A stretch of 25,595 nt of DNA from an uncultured Limosilactobacillus sp. (GCF_934202235.1 NZ_CAKPXS010000024.1:1-25595), one strand, 5' to 3'. Positions 1 through 6,936 are shown, counted from the first letter of the stretch. The notes: generated by a model from the letters alone, not told the origin. Numbers and translations: made by a program.

Positions 1-42
1 CCTCCCAATCGTGTCCCAATTAGTCTAGCACGCCTGACTCAA

Positions 43-85
43 CAAAAAAAGAGCGCCAGCTGCCATTGAGGACACAGCTAACGCT
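43..85 (-). terminator. Rho-independent terminator of the aldehyde dehydrogenase gene
   Basis: On the minus strand an 11-bp stem (AGCGTTAGCTG with CAGCTGGCGCT, two G-U pairs) closes a 12-nt loop and is followed by CTTTTTTTG. It begins 19 nt after the stop codon of the dehydrogenase gene and ends that transcript. Confidence 0.9.
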
Positions 86-104
86 TGAGAGAGGTTGGGA
101 TGGA

Positions 105-1481
105 TTACTGGAGTGGTTCGTAAACCAGGTGTTCATTGATAAACTCACCAAAGCCCAGGTCAGCTAATTCACGACCATAACCGGAGTGCTTGACCCCACC
201 AAATGGTAATTCAGGCAGTGAGGCCCAGCCGGAGTTAATCCAGGTCATCCCTGCTTCAATTTGCGATGCCACCTGCCGAGCACGAGCAACGTCTTCACCA
301 AAGACCGTACTACCCAGGCCGTAGCTGGAATTATTGGCCAAAGCAATTCCGTCAGCAAGGTCGTGGTAGCGGTAAACGGACAGGACCGGTCCAAACATTT
401 CTTGATCAAAGACTGGATTATCGCGGTCGATGTCAGTCAGGATCGTTGGCATAAAGAACTGCCCTTCTTGGTCGTCCACTGGCTGGTTTCCGTAGTAGAC
501 CTTCGCCCCATGGGCCACTGCCGTGTCGACTTGCTTTTGCAGCTTTTCCTTTGCTCGTCGCGAATTCATTGGGGCGAGAGTGGTTGACCGATCAAGCGGG
601 TCACCCATCTTGACGCTGCTAAAGACTTCCCGTGCCCGCTTTAAAAACTCGTCGTAAAGTTTATCCGGCACGATGAAACGCTTGGATGACGTGCAAACTT
701 GACCAGCATTGTACAGCCGAGCCGAGAAGATAACCTTAGCCAGTTTGTCGATGTCCGCATCCGGCAAAACAAGGAAGGCATCGTTACCACCCAATTCCAT
801 CGTGTTCTTCTTGAGGTGGGAAGCTGCCTCAGTTGCGACCGCCTGGCCTCCACGTTCAGAGCCCGTCAAGCAAACACCTTGCACCCGCACGTCAGCAATA
901 ATCTTGCCTACCTGATCGTAGTCAATAAAGAGGTTAGTCAGGCTGCCAGCCGGGGCTCCTGCTTGCGCAACGGCATCAGCAAACGCCTGCGCTGATGTTG
1001 GACAATTAGATGCATCCTTGAGGATCATCGGATTACCCACCAGGAAGTTGGGAATAAAGACCCGGGCAATTTGATAAAACGGGAAGTTCCACGGTTCTAC
1101 CGCCATCAATACCCCGCTAGCCTGGCGCAGGAGGTAAGCACTGCCGCTTTCAGTATACAGCGGCCGTGGTGCCAGGAATTCGTCAGCCTTCTTGACGTAG
1201 TAGTCACAGAAAGAAGCACACAGTTCAACCTCCCCTTCGGCTTCGCCAATAAGCTTGCCCATATCGTGCGTCATAATTGTTGCATACTTGGTCTTGTTTT
1301 GACGCAAGATTGCACCAAGTTTAGTAATTACCTGCTTGCGCTGTTCAAGTTCTGCACCATTGCGCCAGCGAAGATAAAGCTGGTGAGCGTTGGCCAGTGC
1401 CGTTTCAACTTCTTGATCAGTTGAATTGGTGTATGTCTTTTCTACTTCATTGGTGTAAGGGTTAACAGTTTGATAAGCCAT
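105..1481 (-). CDS. gabD: NAD(P)-dependent aldehyde dehydrogenase, succinate-semialdehyde dehydrogenase type
   Basis: A 458-residue cytoplasmic member of the aldehyde dehydrogenase superfamily, which oxidises an aldehyde to its acid with NAD(P)+. Visible: the oxyanion-hole Asn132 in EPWNFPF, Lys155 in the cofactor-binding stretch, the general base Glu229 in MELGG, and the nucleophile Cys263 in GQVC; the 34-residue Glu-Cys distance equals that of well-studied members. Overall it looks like the GabD/Sad group, which makes succinate from succinate semialdehyde, but the substrate is inferred. No GABA transaminase or transporter is in the window, so another aldehyde is possible. AAAGGAT lies 9 nt before the ATG. 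The gene has its own promoter and terminator, so it is a single-gene unit after eno. Its upstream region holds five TTGTGAA-type half-sites, which suggests tight specific control. Confidence 0.88.
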   Translation of the reverse strand: MAYQTVNPYTNEVEKTYTNSTDQEVETALANAHQLYLRWRNGAELEQRKQVITKLGAILRQNKTKYATIMTHDMGKLIGEAEGEVELCASFCDYYVKKADEFLAPRPLYTESGSAYLLRQASGVLMAVEPWNFPFYQIARVFIPNFLVGNPMILKDASNCPTSAQAFADAVAQAGAPAGSLTNLFIDYDQVGKIIADVRVQGVCLTGSERGGQAVATEAASHLKKNTMELGGNDAFLVLPDADIDKLAKVIFSARLYNAGQVCTSSKRFIVPDKLYDEFLKRAREVFSSVKMGDPLDRSTTLAPMNSRRAKEKLQKQVDTAVAHGAKVYYGNQPVDDQEGQFFMPTILTDIDRDNPVFDQEMFGPVLSVYRYHDLADGIALANNSSYGLGSTVFGEDVARARQVASQIEAGMTWINSGWASLPELPFGGVKHSGYGRELADLGFGEFINEHLVYEPLQ

Positions 1482-1638
1482 TTCACAATCATCCTTTCAT
1501 AACTTTGTGAACATTATAAGCCGCTAGCAGCCAATTCACAAGCACCAAGGGTCCTTGTTATAGCATGAACAAGCGCGATAGTCATCAGCACCGGCAATCT
1601 TTGTGAAATAAAAATTGGCTGAATAATAAATTCACAAA
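1482..1638 (-). promoter_or_regulatory. Putative operator array: TTGTGAA / TTCACAA half-sites
   Basis: Read on the plus strand, TTTGTGAA is at 1504-1511 and 1600-1607; TTCACAA(A) is at 1482-1488, 1535-1541 and 1631-1638. Two pairs form inverted repeats with exactly 23 nt between arms (1504/1535 and 1600/1631), and the pairs are exactly 96 bp apart. The gene-proximal pair covers the -35 and abuts the -10 of the dehydrogenase promoter. The fifth half-site lies between the ribosome binding site and the start codon. The sequence resembles a Rex or CRP/FNR half-site, but the 23-nt spacer does not fit the short spacing of those operators. The regulator is unknown. Confidence 0.6.
1513..1541 (-). 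promoter_or_regulatory. Promoter of the aldehyde dehydrogenase gene
   Basis: Minus strand: -35 TTGTGA (1536-1541), 17-nt spacer, perfect -10 TATAAT (1513-1518). The -35 is itself part of a TTGTGAA half-site, and a TTCACAAA half-site starts one base after the -10, so a bound protein would block RNA polymerase. Confidence 0.8.
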
Positions 1639-1643
1639 GGGCA

Positions 1644-1675
1644 ATAAAAAAGACCAGGTGGTCTCCCACCTGATC
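1644..1675 (-). terminator. Rho-independent terminator of eno
   Basis: Minus strand: a 10-bp stem (GATCAGGTGG with CCACCTGGTC) closes a GAGA tetraloop and is followed by TTTTTTA. It lies 19 nt after the eno stop and separates the glycolytic cluster from the dehydrogenase gene. Confidence 0.92.
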
Positions 1676-1694
1676 TGCTTGATTCAGTTTCAGA

Positions 1695-3020
1695 CTAGTT
1701 CTTGTCCAGAATTGCCTGACGAGCTTGTTCACTCAGGTTGTAGAACGAGTGAACACCCTTGAATTCGGCTGAAGAACCAAGTTGGTCTTCAATCCGCATT
1801 AACTGGTTGTACTTAGCCAGACGGTCAGTCCGGTTCATTGAACCAGTCTTAATTTGGCCGGCATTAGTGCCAACAACCAGGTCAGCAATCGTCGTATCCT
1901 CAGTTTCACCAGAACGGTGAGAAACAACAGCCGTGTAACCAGCTTCCTTCGCCATTTCAATGGCCTCAAGGGTTTCAGTAACCGTCCCAATCTGGTTCAT
2001 CTTAATCAGGATGGAGTTAGCTGCGCCCATCTTGATCCCCTTAGCCAGGTACTTAGTGTTAGTAACGAAGAAGTCGTCACCAACCAGTTGAACCTTCTTG
2101 CCCAGCTTATTGGTAATCTTTACCCAGTCGTCCCAGTTGTTTTCGTCAATTGGGTCTTCGACAGAAATGATTGGGTACTTTTCAACCAGGCCGGAGATGT
2201 AGTCGATGAATTCATCAGTGGTAAATTCTTCACCAGTTGACCAACGAAGCTTGTACTTCTTAGCTTCATCATCCCACAGTTCAGAAGCAGCGGCATCAAA
2301 GCCCAGGGCGATGTCCTTGCCCGGAACATAACCGGCACCCTTAATGGCGTTCATCAGGAATTCAAATGGTTCTTCGTTGTTGGCAAAGTCAGGAGCAAAC
2401 CCACCTTCGTCACCGAGGCCAGTATTCTTGCCAGCGGCTTCCAGTTCACGCTTCAGTTCGTGGAAGGTTTCTGAACCCATCCGGATTGATTCACGGATGT
2501 TCTTTGCCCCAATTGGGAAGATCATGAATTCTTGGAAGTCAACCTTGTTATCAGAGTGAGCACCACCGTTGATAACGTTCATCATTGGTGTTGGCAAAAC
2601 GTGACCATTAGTCCCGCCAATGTAGTTATACAGCGGAACCTGCAGCTCATCGGCAGCAGCACGGGCAGTCGCAATGGAAACAGCCAGGATAGCGTTTGCA
2701 CCCAGCTTACCCTTGTTTGGCGTACCATCCAGGTCAATCATTGCCTGGTCAATTGAACGTTGATCAGTAACGTCGTAACCAACAATTTCCTTGGCAATCA
2801 CATTGTTAACGTTGGCAACGGCCTTTAAAACACCCTTGCCATCGTAACGGTTTTTGTCACCGTCACGGAGTTCAACGGCTTCGTGTTCACCCGTTGAAGC
2901 ACCTGACGGAACAATTCCGCGGCCAAAACCGCCAGCTTCAGTGTAAACTTCAGCTTCCACAGTCGGGTTCCCACGTGAGTCCAGAACTTCACGTGCGTAA
3001 ATATCTGTAATAAGTGACAT
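1695..3020 (-). CDS. eno: Enolase (phosphopyruvate hydratase)
   Basis: Interconverts 2-phosphoglycerate and phosphoenolpyruvate in glycolysis; a Mg2+-dependent cytoplasmic enzyme. It is 441 residues long, slightly above the usual ~430. Catalytic Glu205 is in GDEGG and Lys340 in SILIKMNQIG. The Mg2+ ligands are Asp242, Glu288 (SVEDP) and Asp315 (VGDDFF). The SHRSGETEDT loop follows at 367-376. An AGAGGAGA ribosome binding site (3029-3036) precedes the ATG. It is the last gene of gap-pgk-tpiA-eno, 83 nt after tpiA, with a probable promoter of its own in that gap and a strong terminator after it. Confidence 0.98.
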   Translation of the reverse strand: MSLITDIYAREVLDSRGNPTVEAEVYTEAGGFGRGIVPSGASTGEHEAVELRDGDKNRYDGKGVLKAVANVNNVIAKEIVGYDVTDQRSIDQAMIDLDGTPNKGKLGANAILAVSIATARAAADELQVPLYNYIGGTNGHVLPTPMMNVINGGAHSDNKVDFQEFMIFPIGAKNIRESIRMGSETFHELKRELEAAGKNTGLGDEGGFAPDFANNEEPFEFLMNAIKGAGYVPGKDIALGFDAAASELWDDEAKKYKLRWSTGEEFTTDEFIDYISGLVEKYPIISVEDPIDENNWDDWVKITNKLGKKVQLVGDDFFVTNTKYLAKGIKMGAANSILIKMNQIGTVTETLEAIEMAKEAGYTAVVSHRSGETEDTTIADLVVGTNAGQIKTGSMNRTDRLAKYNQLMRIEDQLGSSAEFKGVHSFYNLSEQARQAILDKN

Positions 3021-3067
3021 TGATGAATCTCTCCTCTTTTTCTTATTTGGAAAGCAGTTCCATGTTA

Positions 3068-3096
3068 ATTGTATTATTTTACGGGGCCTAAAACAA
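3068..3096 (-). promoter_or_regulatory. Probable internal promoter for eno
   Basis: Minus strand: -35 TTGTTT (3091-3096), 17-nt spacer, -10 TACAAT (3068-3073), located between tpiA and eno. No terminator is seen in this gap, so eno could be read both from here and from upstream. Confidence 0.55.
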
Positions 3097-3103
3097 GCTT
3101 TTC

Positions 3104-3856
3104 TTAACTGTTAACAAGCTGCATAAACGTTTCAGGCTTTAGGCTGTTACCACCGATAAGGCAGCCATCGATATCCTCTGATGCCATTAGTTTGCTAGCA
3201 TTTTCGGCGTTGACACTACCGCCATAAAGGACACTCATCTGCTGGGCCGCCTCATCATCATACATATCAGCAATGGTCTGGCGAATAAGGTAACAACCTT
3301 CTTCTGCTTGAACCGGGTCGGCACTTTGGCCAGAACCGATTGCCCAGCTTGGTTCATAGGCAATCGTGATCTTGGACAAGTCTTTCCGCGGGACGTCACG
3401 CAGGTCAGTTAGGATCCGCGAAACCACCCAGTGGACCTCGTTGCCGGCAACCTTGCGTCCCATTGTTTCATCACAGCAGAGCAACGGCGACAAATTATTG
3501 CGTAATGCCGCCAGCACTTTCTTGTTAATCAGCTCATCGCTTTCGTGGAAGATTTTTCGCCGTTCTGAGTGTCCGAGGATCGTCCCATCGACGCCCATAT
3601 CCGCAAGGGACAATGGCGATACTTCACCAGTAAACGCCCCAAAGTCATGGCAGTAGCAGTTTTCAGCAAAGATTTGCAGTGGGCTGCCAGCCGCGGCCCT
3701 GATCATATCTGCCAAGAACAATGGCTGCGCCGCAATCATCACCCGGCATTGGTCAGGCGATGGCAGCTGGTTCTTAATGGCGTTAACAAACTCAACCGCC
3801 TTATCCAGCGTTTTGTTCATCTTCCAATTTCCAGCAATAATCGGTACCCTCTTCAA
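3104..3856 (-). CDS. tpiA: Triosephosphate isomerase
   Basis: Interconverts dihydroxyacetone phosphate and glyceraldehyde-3-phosphate. It is a 250-residue TIM barrel with Lys12 (NWKMN), the electrophile His96 (GHSERR) and the base Glu168 (AYEPSWAIGSG), plus the phosphate-binding YGGSVNAEN region at 211-219. The start is TTG: GGAGG lies 8 nt before it and the next in-frame Met is residue 13, inside the conserved NWKMN motif. It is divergent in places: AYEPSWAIGSGQSAD replaces the commoner AYEPVWAIGTG, and LLCCDETMGRK replaces the usual ICVGE segment. I believe such variants occur in other lactobacilli. The catalytic residues are intact, so function is expected. It follows pgk after a hairpin. 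Confidence 0.97.
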   Translation of the reverse strand: MKRVPIIAGNWKMNKTLDKAVEFVNAIKNQLPSPDQCRVMIAAQPLFLADMIRAAAGSPLQIFAENCYCHDFGAFTGEVSPLSLADMGVDGTILGHSERRKIFHESDELINKKVLAALRNNLSPLLCCDETMGRKVAGNEVHWVVSRILTDLRDVPRKDLSKITIAYEPSWAIGSGQSADPVQAEEGCYLIRQTIADMYDDEAAQQMSVLYGGSVNAENASKLMASEDIDGCLIGGNSLKPETFMQLVNS

Positions 3857-3889
3857 TTTTGGGTCCTCCTTTAAAAGCTTGTTGCGTAA

Positions 3890-3932
3890 ACAGAGAAAAG
3901 CGGATGACGGGGTCGCCCGTCACCACGCTTTT
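3890..3932 (-). terminator. Hairpin between pgk and tpiA (partial terminator or processing site)
   Basis: Minus strand: AAAAGCG and GTGACGGG pair with CCCGTCAT and GCTTTT around a short loop with a small internal mismatch, followed by CTCTGTTT. It starts just after the pgk stop. The T-tract is imperfect and no clear promoter follows, so partial termination or 3'-end protection is more likely than a full stop. Confidence 0.6.
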
Positions 3933-3938
3933 AAGTGG

Positions 3939-5144
3939 TTACTTTTCTGAGATTGCAGCAATCCCCGGAAGCGTCTTCCCTTCGAGGTAGGTCAGTGAAG
4001 CCCCACCACCAGTAGAAATGTGGGTTAGCTGGTCAGCAACACCCAGTTGCTTAACAGCGGCAGTAGAATCACCACCACCAACAATGGTCGTCGCGTTACT
4101 CAAAGTCCCCAGGAAGCGGCCAATTGCCAGGGTTCCCTTGGCAAAGTTTGGCATTTCAAAGACGCCCATTGGGCCGTTCCAAACAACCGTCTTTGCATCC
4201 TTCAGGACACTTTCAAACAGCTTGATTGACTTCGGACCAATGTCCAAGCCTTCCCAGCCGTCTTCGATGTCACCTTCAGCAATCTTCGTGTTGGCGTCGT
4301 TGTCAAACTTATCAGCAACAACGTTGTCAACTGGCAGAACCAGCTTGTCGCCGGCCTTGTCCATAATCTGCTTAGCAACATCAATCTTATCTTTTTCAAG
4401 CAATGAGTTACCAACCTTCTTGCCCTGTGCAGCAAAGAAGGTGTAGGCCATCCCACCACCGATAATAATCTTATCAGCCTTTTCCAGCAGGTGGTCAATC
4501 ACACCGATCTTGTCGGAAACCTTGGCACCACCGAGAATGGCAACAAATGGGCGTTGCGGGTTGTCAACAGCATCCCCCAGGAACTTAATTTCCTTTTCCA
4601 TCAGGAAACCAGCAGCAGCCTTGCCCGGCATGTTAGTAGCAATTCCCACATTAGAAGCATGCTTACGGTGAGCCGTCCCAAAGGCATCGTTGATGAAGAC
4701 ATCACCCAAAGAAGCCCAGTACTTGCCTAATTCAGGATCATTCCCTGATTCGCGCTTGACGTATTCGCCATCCTTAACATCCTCATAACGGGTGTTTTGA
4801 ACAAGCAATACTTCGCCGTCCTTCATGTTGTCAATTGCATCTTCCAGCTGCTTGCCTTCCGTTACCGGAACAAATGTAACGGGCTTTTGCAGCAGGTTTG
4901 ACAGTCGTTCAGCAACTGGCCGCAGTGACAGTCCTGGCTTGTCTTCTTCCTTCTTAACGCGCCCAAGGTGGGAGAAAAGAATTGCCTTGCCATCATGTTC
5001 AATCACGTACTCAATCGTTGGCAGTGCCGCCACGATCCGGTTGTCATCGCCAACCTTACCGTCCTTAACCGGAACGTTAAAGTCGACCCGCATCAGCACT
5101 TTTTTGCCTTTTAAGTCTAAGTCTTCAACAGTTAACTTTGCCAT
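3939..5144 (-). CDS. pgk: Phosphoglycerate kinase
   Basis: Transfers the acyl phosphate of 1,3-bisphosphoglycerate to ADP, the first ATP-yielding step of lower glycolysis. It is 401 residues, within the normal range. The N-terminal substrate domain has RVDFNVP (19-25) and HLGR (59-62). The C-terminal nucleotide domain has GGAKVSDKI (205-213) and GGGDSTAAV (356-364), and ends with the GGGASL(T)YLEGK hinge region. AGGAGG (5153-5158) lies 8 nt before the ATG. Directly upstream, the T-tract of the gap terminator runs into this ribosome binding site, so pgk expression depends on read-through past that hairpin or on RNA processing. Confidence 0.98.
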   Translation of the reverse strand: MAKLTVEDLDLKGKKVLMRVDFNVPVKDGKVGDDNRIVAALPTIEYVIEHDGKAILFSHLGRVKKEEDKPGLSLRPVAERLSNLLQKPVTFVPVTEGKQLEDAIDNMKDGEVLLVQNTRYEDVKDGEYVKRESGNDPELGKYWASLGDVFINDAFGTAHRKHASNVGIATNMPGKAAAGFLMEKEIKFLGDAVDNPQRPFVAILGGAKVSDKIGVIDHLLEKADKIIIGGGMAYTFFAAQGKKVGNSLLEKDKIDVAKQIMDKAGDKLVLPVDNVVADKFDNDANTKIAEGDIEDGWEGLDIGPKSIKLFESVLKDAKTVVWNGPMGVFEMPNFAKGTLAIGRFLGTLSNATTIVGGGDSTAAVKQLGVADQLTHISTGGGASLTYLEGKTLPGIAAISEK

Positions 5145-5158
5145 TTCCCATTCCTCCT

Positions 5159-5200
5159 AAAAAAGGGCTGTGACAAAACATAGTTTCGCTCACAGTCCTT
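5159..5200 (-). terminator. Intercistronic terminator between gap and pgk
   Basis: Minus strand: AAGGACTGTGA pairs with TCACAGCCCTT (one A-C mismatch) over a ~15-nt loop, followed by TTTT. The T-run merges with the AGGAGG of pgk. No promoter is evident between hairpin and pgk, so it probably acts as an attenuator that sets gap expression above that of pgk-tpiA. Confidence 0.75.
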
Positions 5201-5235
5201 ATTGCTTATAACTTTGCTTTTTCTAATCCACTTGA

Positions 5236-6249
5236 TTAGAGCGTTGCAAAGTGGAGCAGCGTCCGAATCATGTTGCAAGTGAAGCCGTATTCGTTGTCAT
5301 ACCAAGCAACGGTCTTAACCAGTTGAGTGCCGTCATCGGCTTCCATAATGTCAGTTTGTGACGGGTCGAAAACAGAACCGTAAGTTGAGCCGATAATGTC
5401 AGTAGAAACGATTGGGTCTTCAGTGTAACCAAATGCTGGATTGTTTTCAGTAGCCTTCTTCATTGCTGCGTTAACTTCATCAGCAGTGACCTTCTTGTTG
5501 AAGACAGAAACCAGTTCAGTCAGTGAACCGTCAACAACACCAACACGTTGTGCGTGGCCAGAAAGCTTACCGTTCAGTTCAGGAATTACCAGGCCAATTG
5601 CCTTAGCAGCACCTGATGAGTGCGGAATGGTGTTAACACTTGCAGTACGGTTGTTACGCATCTTCTTGCCGCGAGGGCCATCCAGGATCGCCTGAGTAGA
5701 AGTGAAGGCGTGAATAGTAGTCATGGTACCAACCTTCATCCCGAAGTTCTTGTTCAGGAAGTAAGCCATTGGTGCCAGGCAGCTAGTCGTGCATGAACCA
5801 GCTGAAACGATCTTGTCGTCAGCCTTAAGAGTGTCCAGGTTAACACCAGGAACAACAGTTGGAATGTTACCAGCTGGTGCAGAAATCAGAACACGCTTTG
5901 CGCCAGCGTCGAGGTGTGCTTGTGACTTTTCAGCAGAAGTGTAGAAACCAGTACATTCAAGAACGAAGTCAACACCATCATTCTTAACCCAAGGAATGTT
6001 CCGTGCATCGCGTTCTGCGTATACCGGGTACTTCTTGCCGTCAACAATAATCCCCTTGTCGTATGATTCAACAGTGCCAGGGAAAGCACCATGAGTTGAG
6101 TCATACTTCAGCAGGTAAGCCAGCATTTCAGGAGTAGTCAAGTCGTTGATAGCAACAACTTCAATATCCTTTGAGCCTAACTGGTGAATCCGACGAAATG
6201 CAAGACGACCAATCCGGCCGAAACCATTAATACCAATCTTGACAGTCAT
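5236..6249 (-). CDS. gap: Glyceraldehyde-3-phosphate dehydrogenase (glycolytic, NAD+)
   Basis: Oxidises and phosphorylates glyceraldehyde-3-phosphate to 1,3-bisphosphoglycerate with NAD+. It is 337 residues. The Rossmann motif GINGFGRIG is at 6-14; the catalytic Cys153 is in GSCTTSCLAP and its partner His180 in TTIHAFTSTQ. The C-terminal WYDNEYG motif is at 316-322. The usual Asn after CTT is Ser156 here. AGGAGG (6260-6265) lies 10 nt before the ATG. It is the first gene of the glycolytic cluster, with a ~130-nt leader. No cggR repressor gene precedes it, unlike in many Firmicutes; a tRNA gene lies there on the other strand. Confidence 0.98.
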   Translation of the reverse strand: MTVKIGINGFGRIGRLAFRRIHQLGSKDIEVVAINDLTTPEMLAYLLKYDSTHGAFPGTVESYDKGIIVDGKKYPVYAERDARNIPWVKNDGVDFVLECTGFYTSAEKSQAHLDAGAKRVLISAPAGNIPTVVPGVNLDTLKADDKIVSAGSCTTSCLAPMAYFLNKNFGMKVGTMTTIHAFTSTQAILDGPRGKKMRNNRTASVNTIPHSSGAAKAIGLVIPELNGKLSGHAQRVGVVDGSLTELVSVFNKKVTADEVNAAMKKATENNPAFGYTEDPIVSTDIIGSTYGSVFDPSQTDIMEADDGTQLVKTVAWYDNEYGFTCNMIRTLLHFATL

Positions 6250-6308
6250 ACTGCAAGTTCCTCCTTTAGGAAAATAATCAATGTACGTTCTTAGTTTAGC
6301 ACTCTCAC

Positions 6309-6344
6309 CCGTTTTGTGTTAACAAAATCCTGCAAATAAAACGG
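6309..6344 (-). promoter_or_regulatory. Dyads in the gap leader: possible operator or RNA switch
   Basis: On the plus strand TTTTGT and ACAAAA form an inverted repeat at 6312-6327 around GTTA. A second, overlapping inverted repeat pairs CCGTTTT (6309-6315) with AAAACGG (6338-6344). The two share the TTTT of 6312-6315, so as RNA they exclude each other. They lie about 35-70 nt into the gap leader. They could be a protein site or alternative RNA folds; the role is inferred. Confidence 0.4.
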
Positions 6345-6363
6345 ATTAATTTGTACCTCACTA

Positions 6364-6381
6364 ACAGACATCGCTGTCCGT
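6364..6381 (-). other. 5'-terminal stem-loop of gap mRNA
   Basis: Minus strand: ACGGACA and TGTCTGT form a 7-bp stem (one G-U) with a GCGA (GNRA) tetraloop. From the -10 position the transcript should start at about 6379-6381, so the very 5' end would be paired. This is a known way to protect mRNA from 5'-end-dependent decay; here it is inferred. Confidence 0.5.
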
Positions 6382-6385
6382 CTCT

Positions 6386-6415
6386 ATCATACTCAAAAAT
6401 CTTCGGTAAGTCCAA
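6386..6415 (-). promoter_or_regulatory. Promoter of gap and the glycolytic cluster
   Basis: Minus strand: -35 TTGGAC (6410-6415), 18-nt spacer, -10 TATGAT (6386-6391). This is the best match between gap and the divergent tRNA gene. Confidence 0.75.
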
Positions 6416-6471
6416 CTTAAAATAATGGAGCGGTCCAATTATAAACTTTTGTGTCTTTGACAAAATGCCCC

Positions 6472-6506
6472 TTGCTTTTATCGGCAAGTTAAGATAATAT
6501 AATGAT
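6472..6506 (+). promoter_or_regulatory. Likely promoter region of tRNA-Arg
   Basis: An AT-rich stretch holds overlapping -10-like hexamers (GATAAT, TAATAT, TATAAT at about 6493-6502). The best -35 partner is TTGCTT at 6472-6477 with 17 nt to TAATAT. A perfect TTGACA at 6457-6462 is too far away to pair with them. The exact hexamers are uncertain. Confidence 0.4.
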
Positions 6507-6512
6507 TGTTGC

Positions 6513-6584
6513 GCGCCCTTAGTGTAATGGATCGCACGTGAGATTCCGGTTCTCGAGATCAGGGTTCGACTCCCTGGGGGCGCA
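6513..6584 (+). tRNA. tRNA-Arg, anticodon CCG
   Basis: The 72-nt sequence folds as a cloverleaf. The acceptor stem is GCGCCCT with GGGGCGC (one U-G pair) and discriminator A. The D stem is GTGT/GCAC. The anticodon arm is TGAGA/TCTCG around loop TTCCGGT, with CCG at 6546-6548, so it reads the arginine codon CGG. The T arm is CAGGG/CCCTG with loop TTCGACT. CCA is not encoded. It is a single-gene unit ended by the hairpin at 6603-6645. Confidence 0.95.
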
Positions 6585-6602
6585 TTATTTATGGATTACG
6601 TG

Positions 6603-6645
6603 AAAAATAGCTCAAGTCTTGTCTAACAAGGCTTGAGCTATTTTT
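6603..6645 (+). terminator. Terminator of tRNA-Arg
   Basis: A 15-bp stem (ATAGCTCAAGTCTTG with CAAGGCTTGAGCTAT, one G-U) closes a TCTAA loop and is followed by TTTTTC. A-runs in front make it potentially bidirectional. Confidence 0.93.
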
Positions 6646-6936
6646 CTTTGCTTGTTAAAGGACAAGGAAATGCGCACAACTTCCCCCTCCTAACCCCCTT
6701 CGTCTCCATGAAGCTGGCTATCGTCTTTCCTGGTCAGCGCGCTTTGGTTCATCACCCCGTACTGGCACTCTTCGCTGTTCAGCTAACTTTGACTAGCTTT
6801 TTTACTGTTTACTGCCAAACTGATTTCCTTTGCTAGCTATCTCATTGACTAATTGACAAACGGCAAAAGAAACAGGGATGGCTTCATATATTATCTTCAG
6901 TGCTACCAACAATCATCAACCTAGTTACTGCTGTTA
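6646..6936. other. Intergenic stretch without a recognisable gene
   Basis: Between the tRNA terminator and the terminator of the small minus-strand gene I find no convincing gene, RNA or repeat. A pyrimidine-rich patch (6680-6700) reads on the minus strand like a ribosome binding site before a 20-codon ORF that runs through the tRNA terminator. It is too short and unsupported to call. Confidence 0.5.

Noticed and set aside
1504..1541. Canonical Rex operator upstream of the dehydrogenase gene.
   Set aside because: Half-sites look alike, but the gap of 23 nt is far wider than the short spacing of Rex sites, so I left the regulator open.
5223..5239. CTAATC/GATTAG hairpin at the gap stop codon as the gap terminator.
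   Set aside because: It is followed by A's, not T's, on the minus strand; the hairpin at 5159-5200 is the better candidate.
6603..6693. A 20-codon minus-strand ORF with GTG start and GGAGG at 8 nt in front.
   Set aside because: It runs through the tRNA terminator hairpin, is very short and has no promoter; the apparent ribosome binding site is part of a pyrimidine-rich patch.
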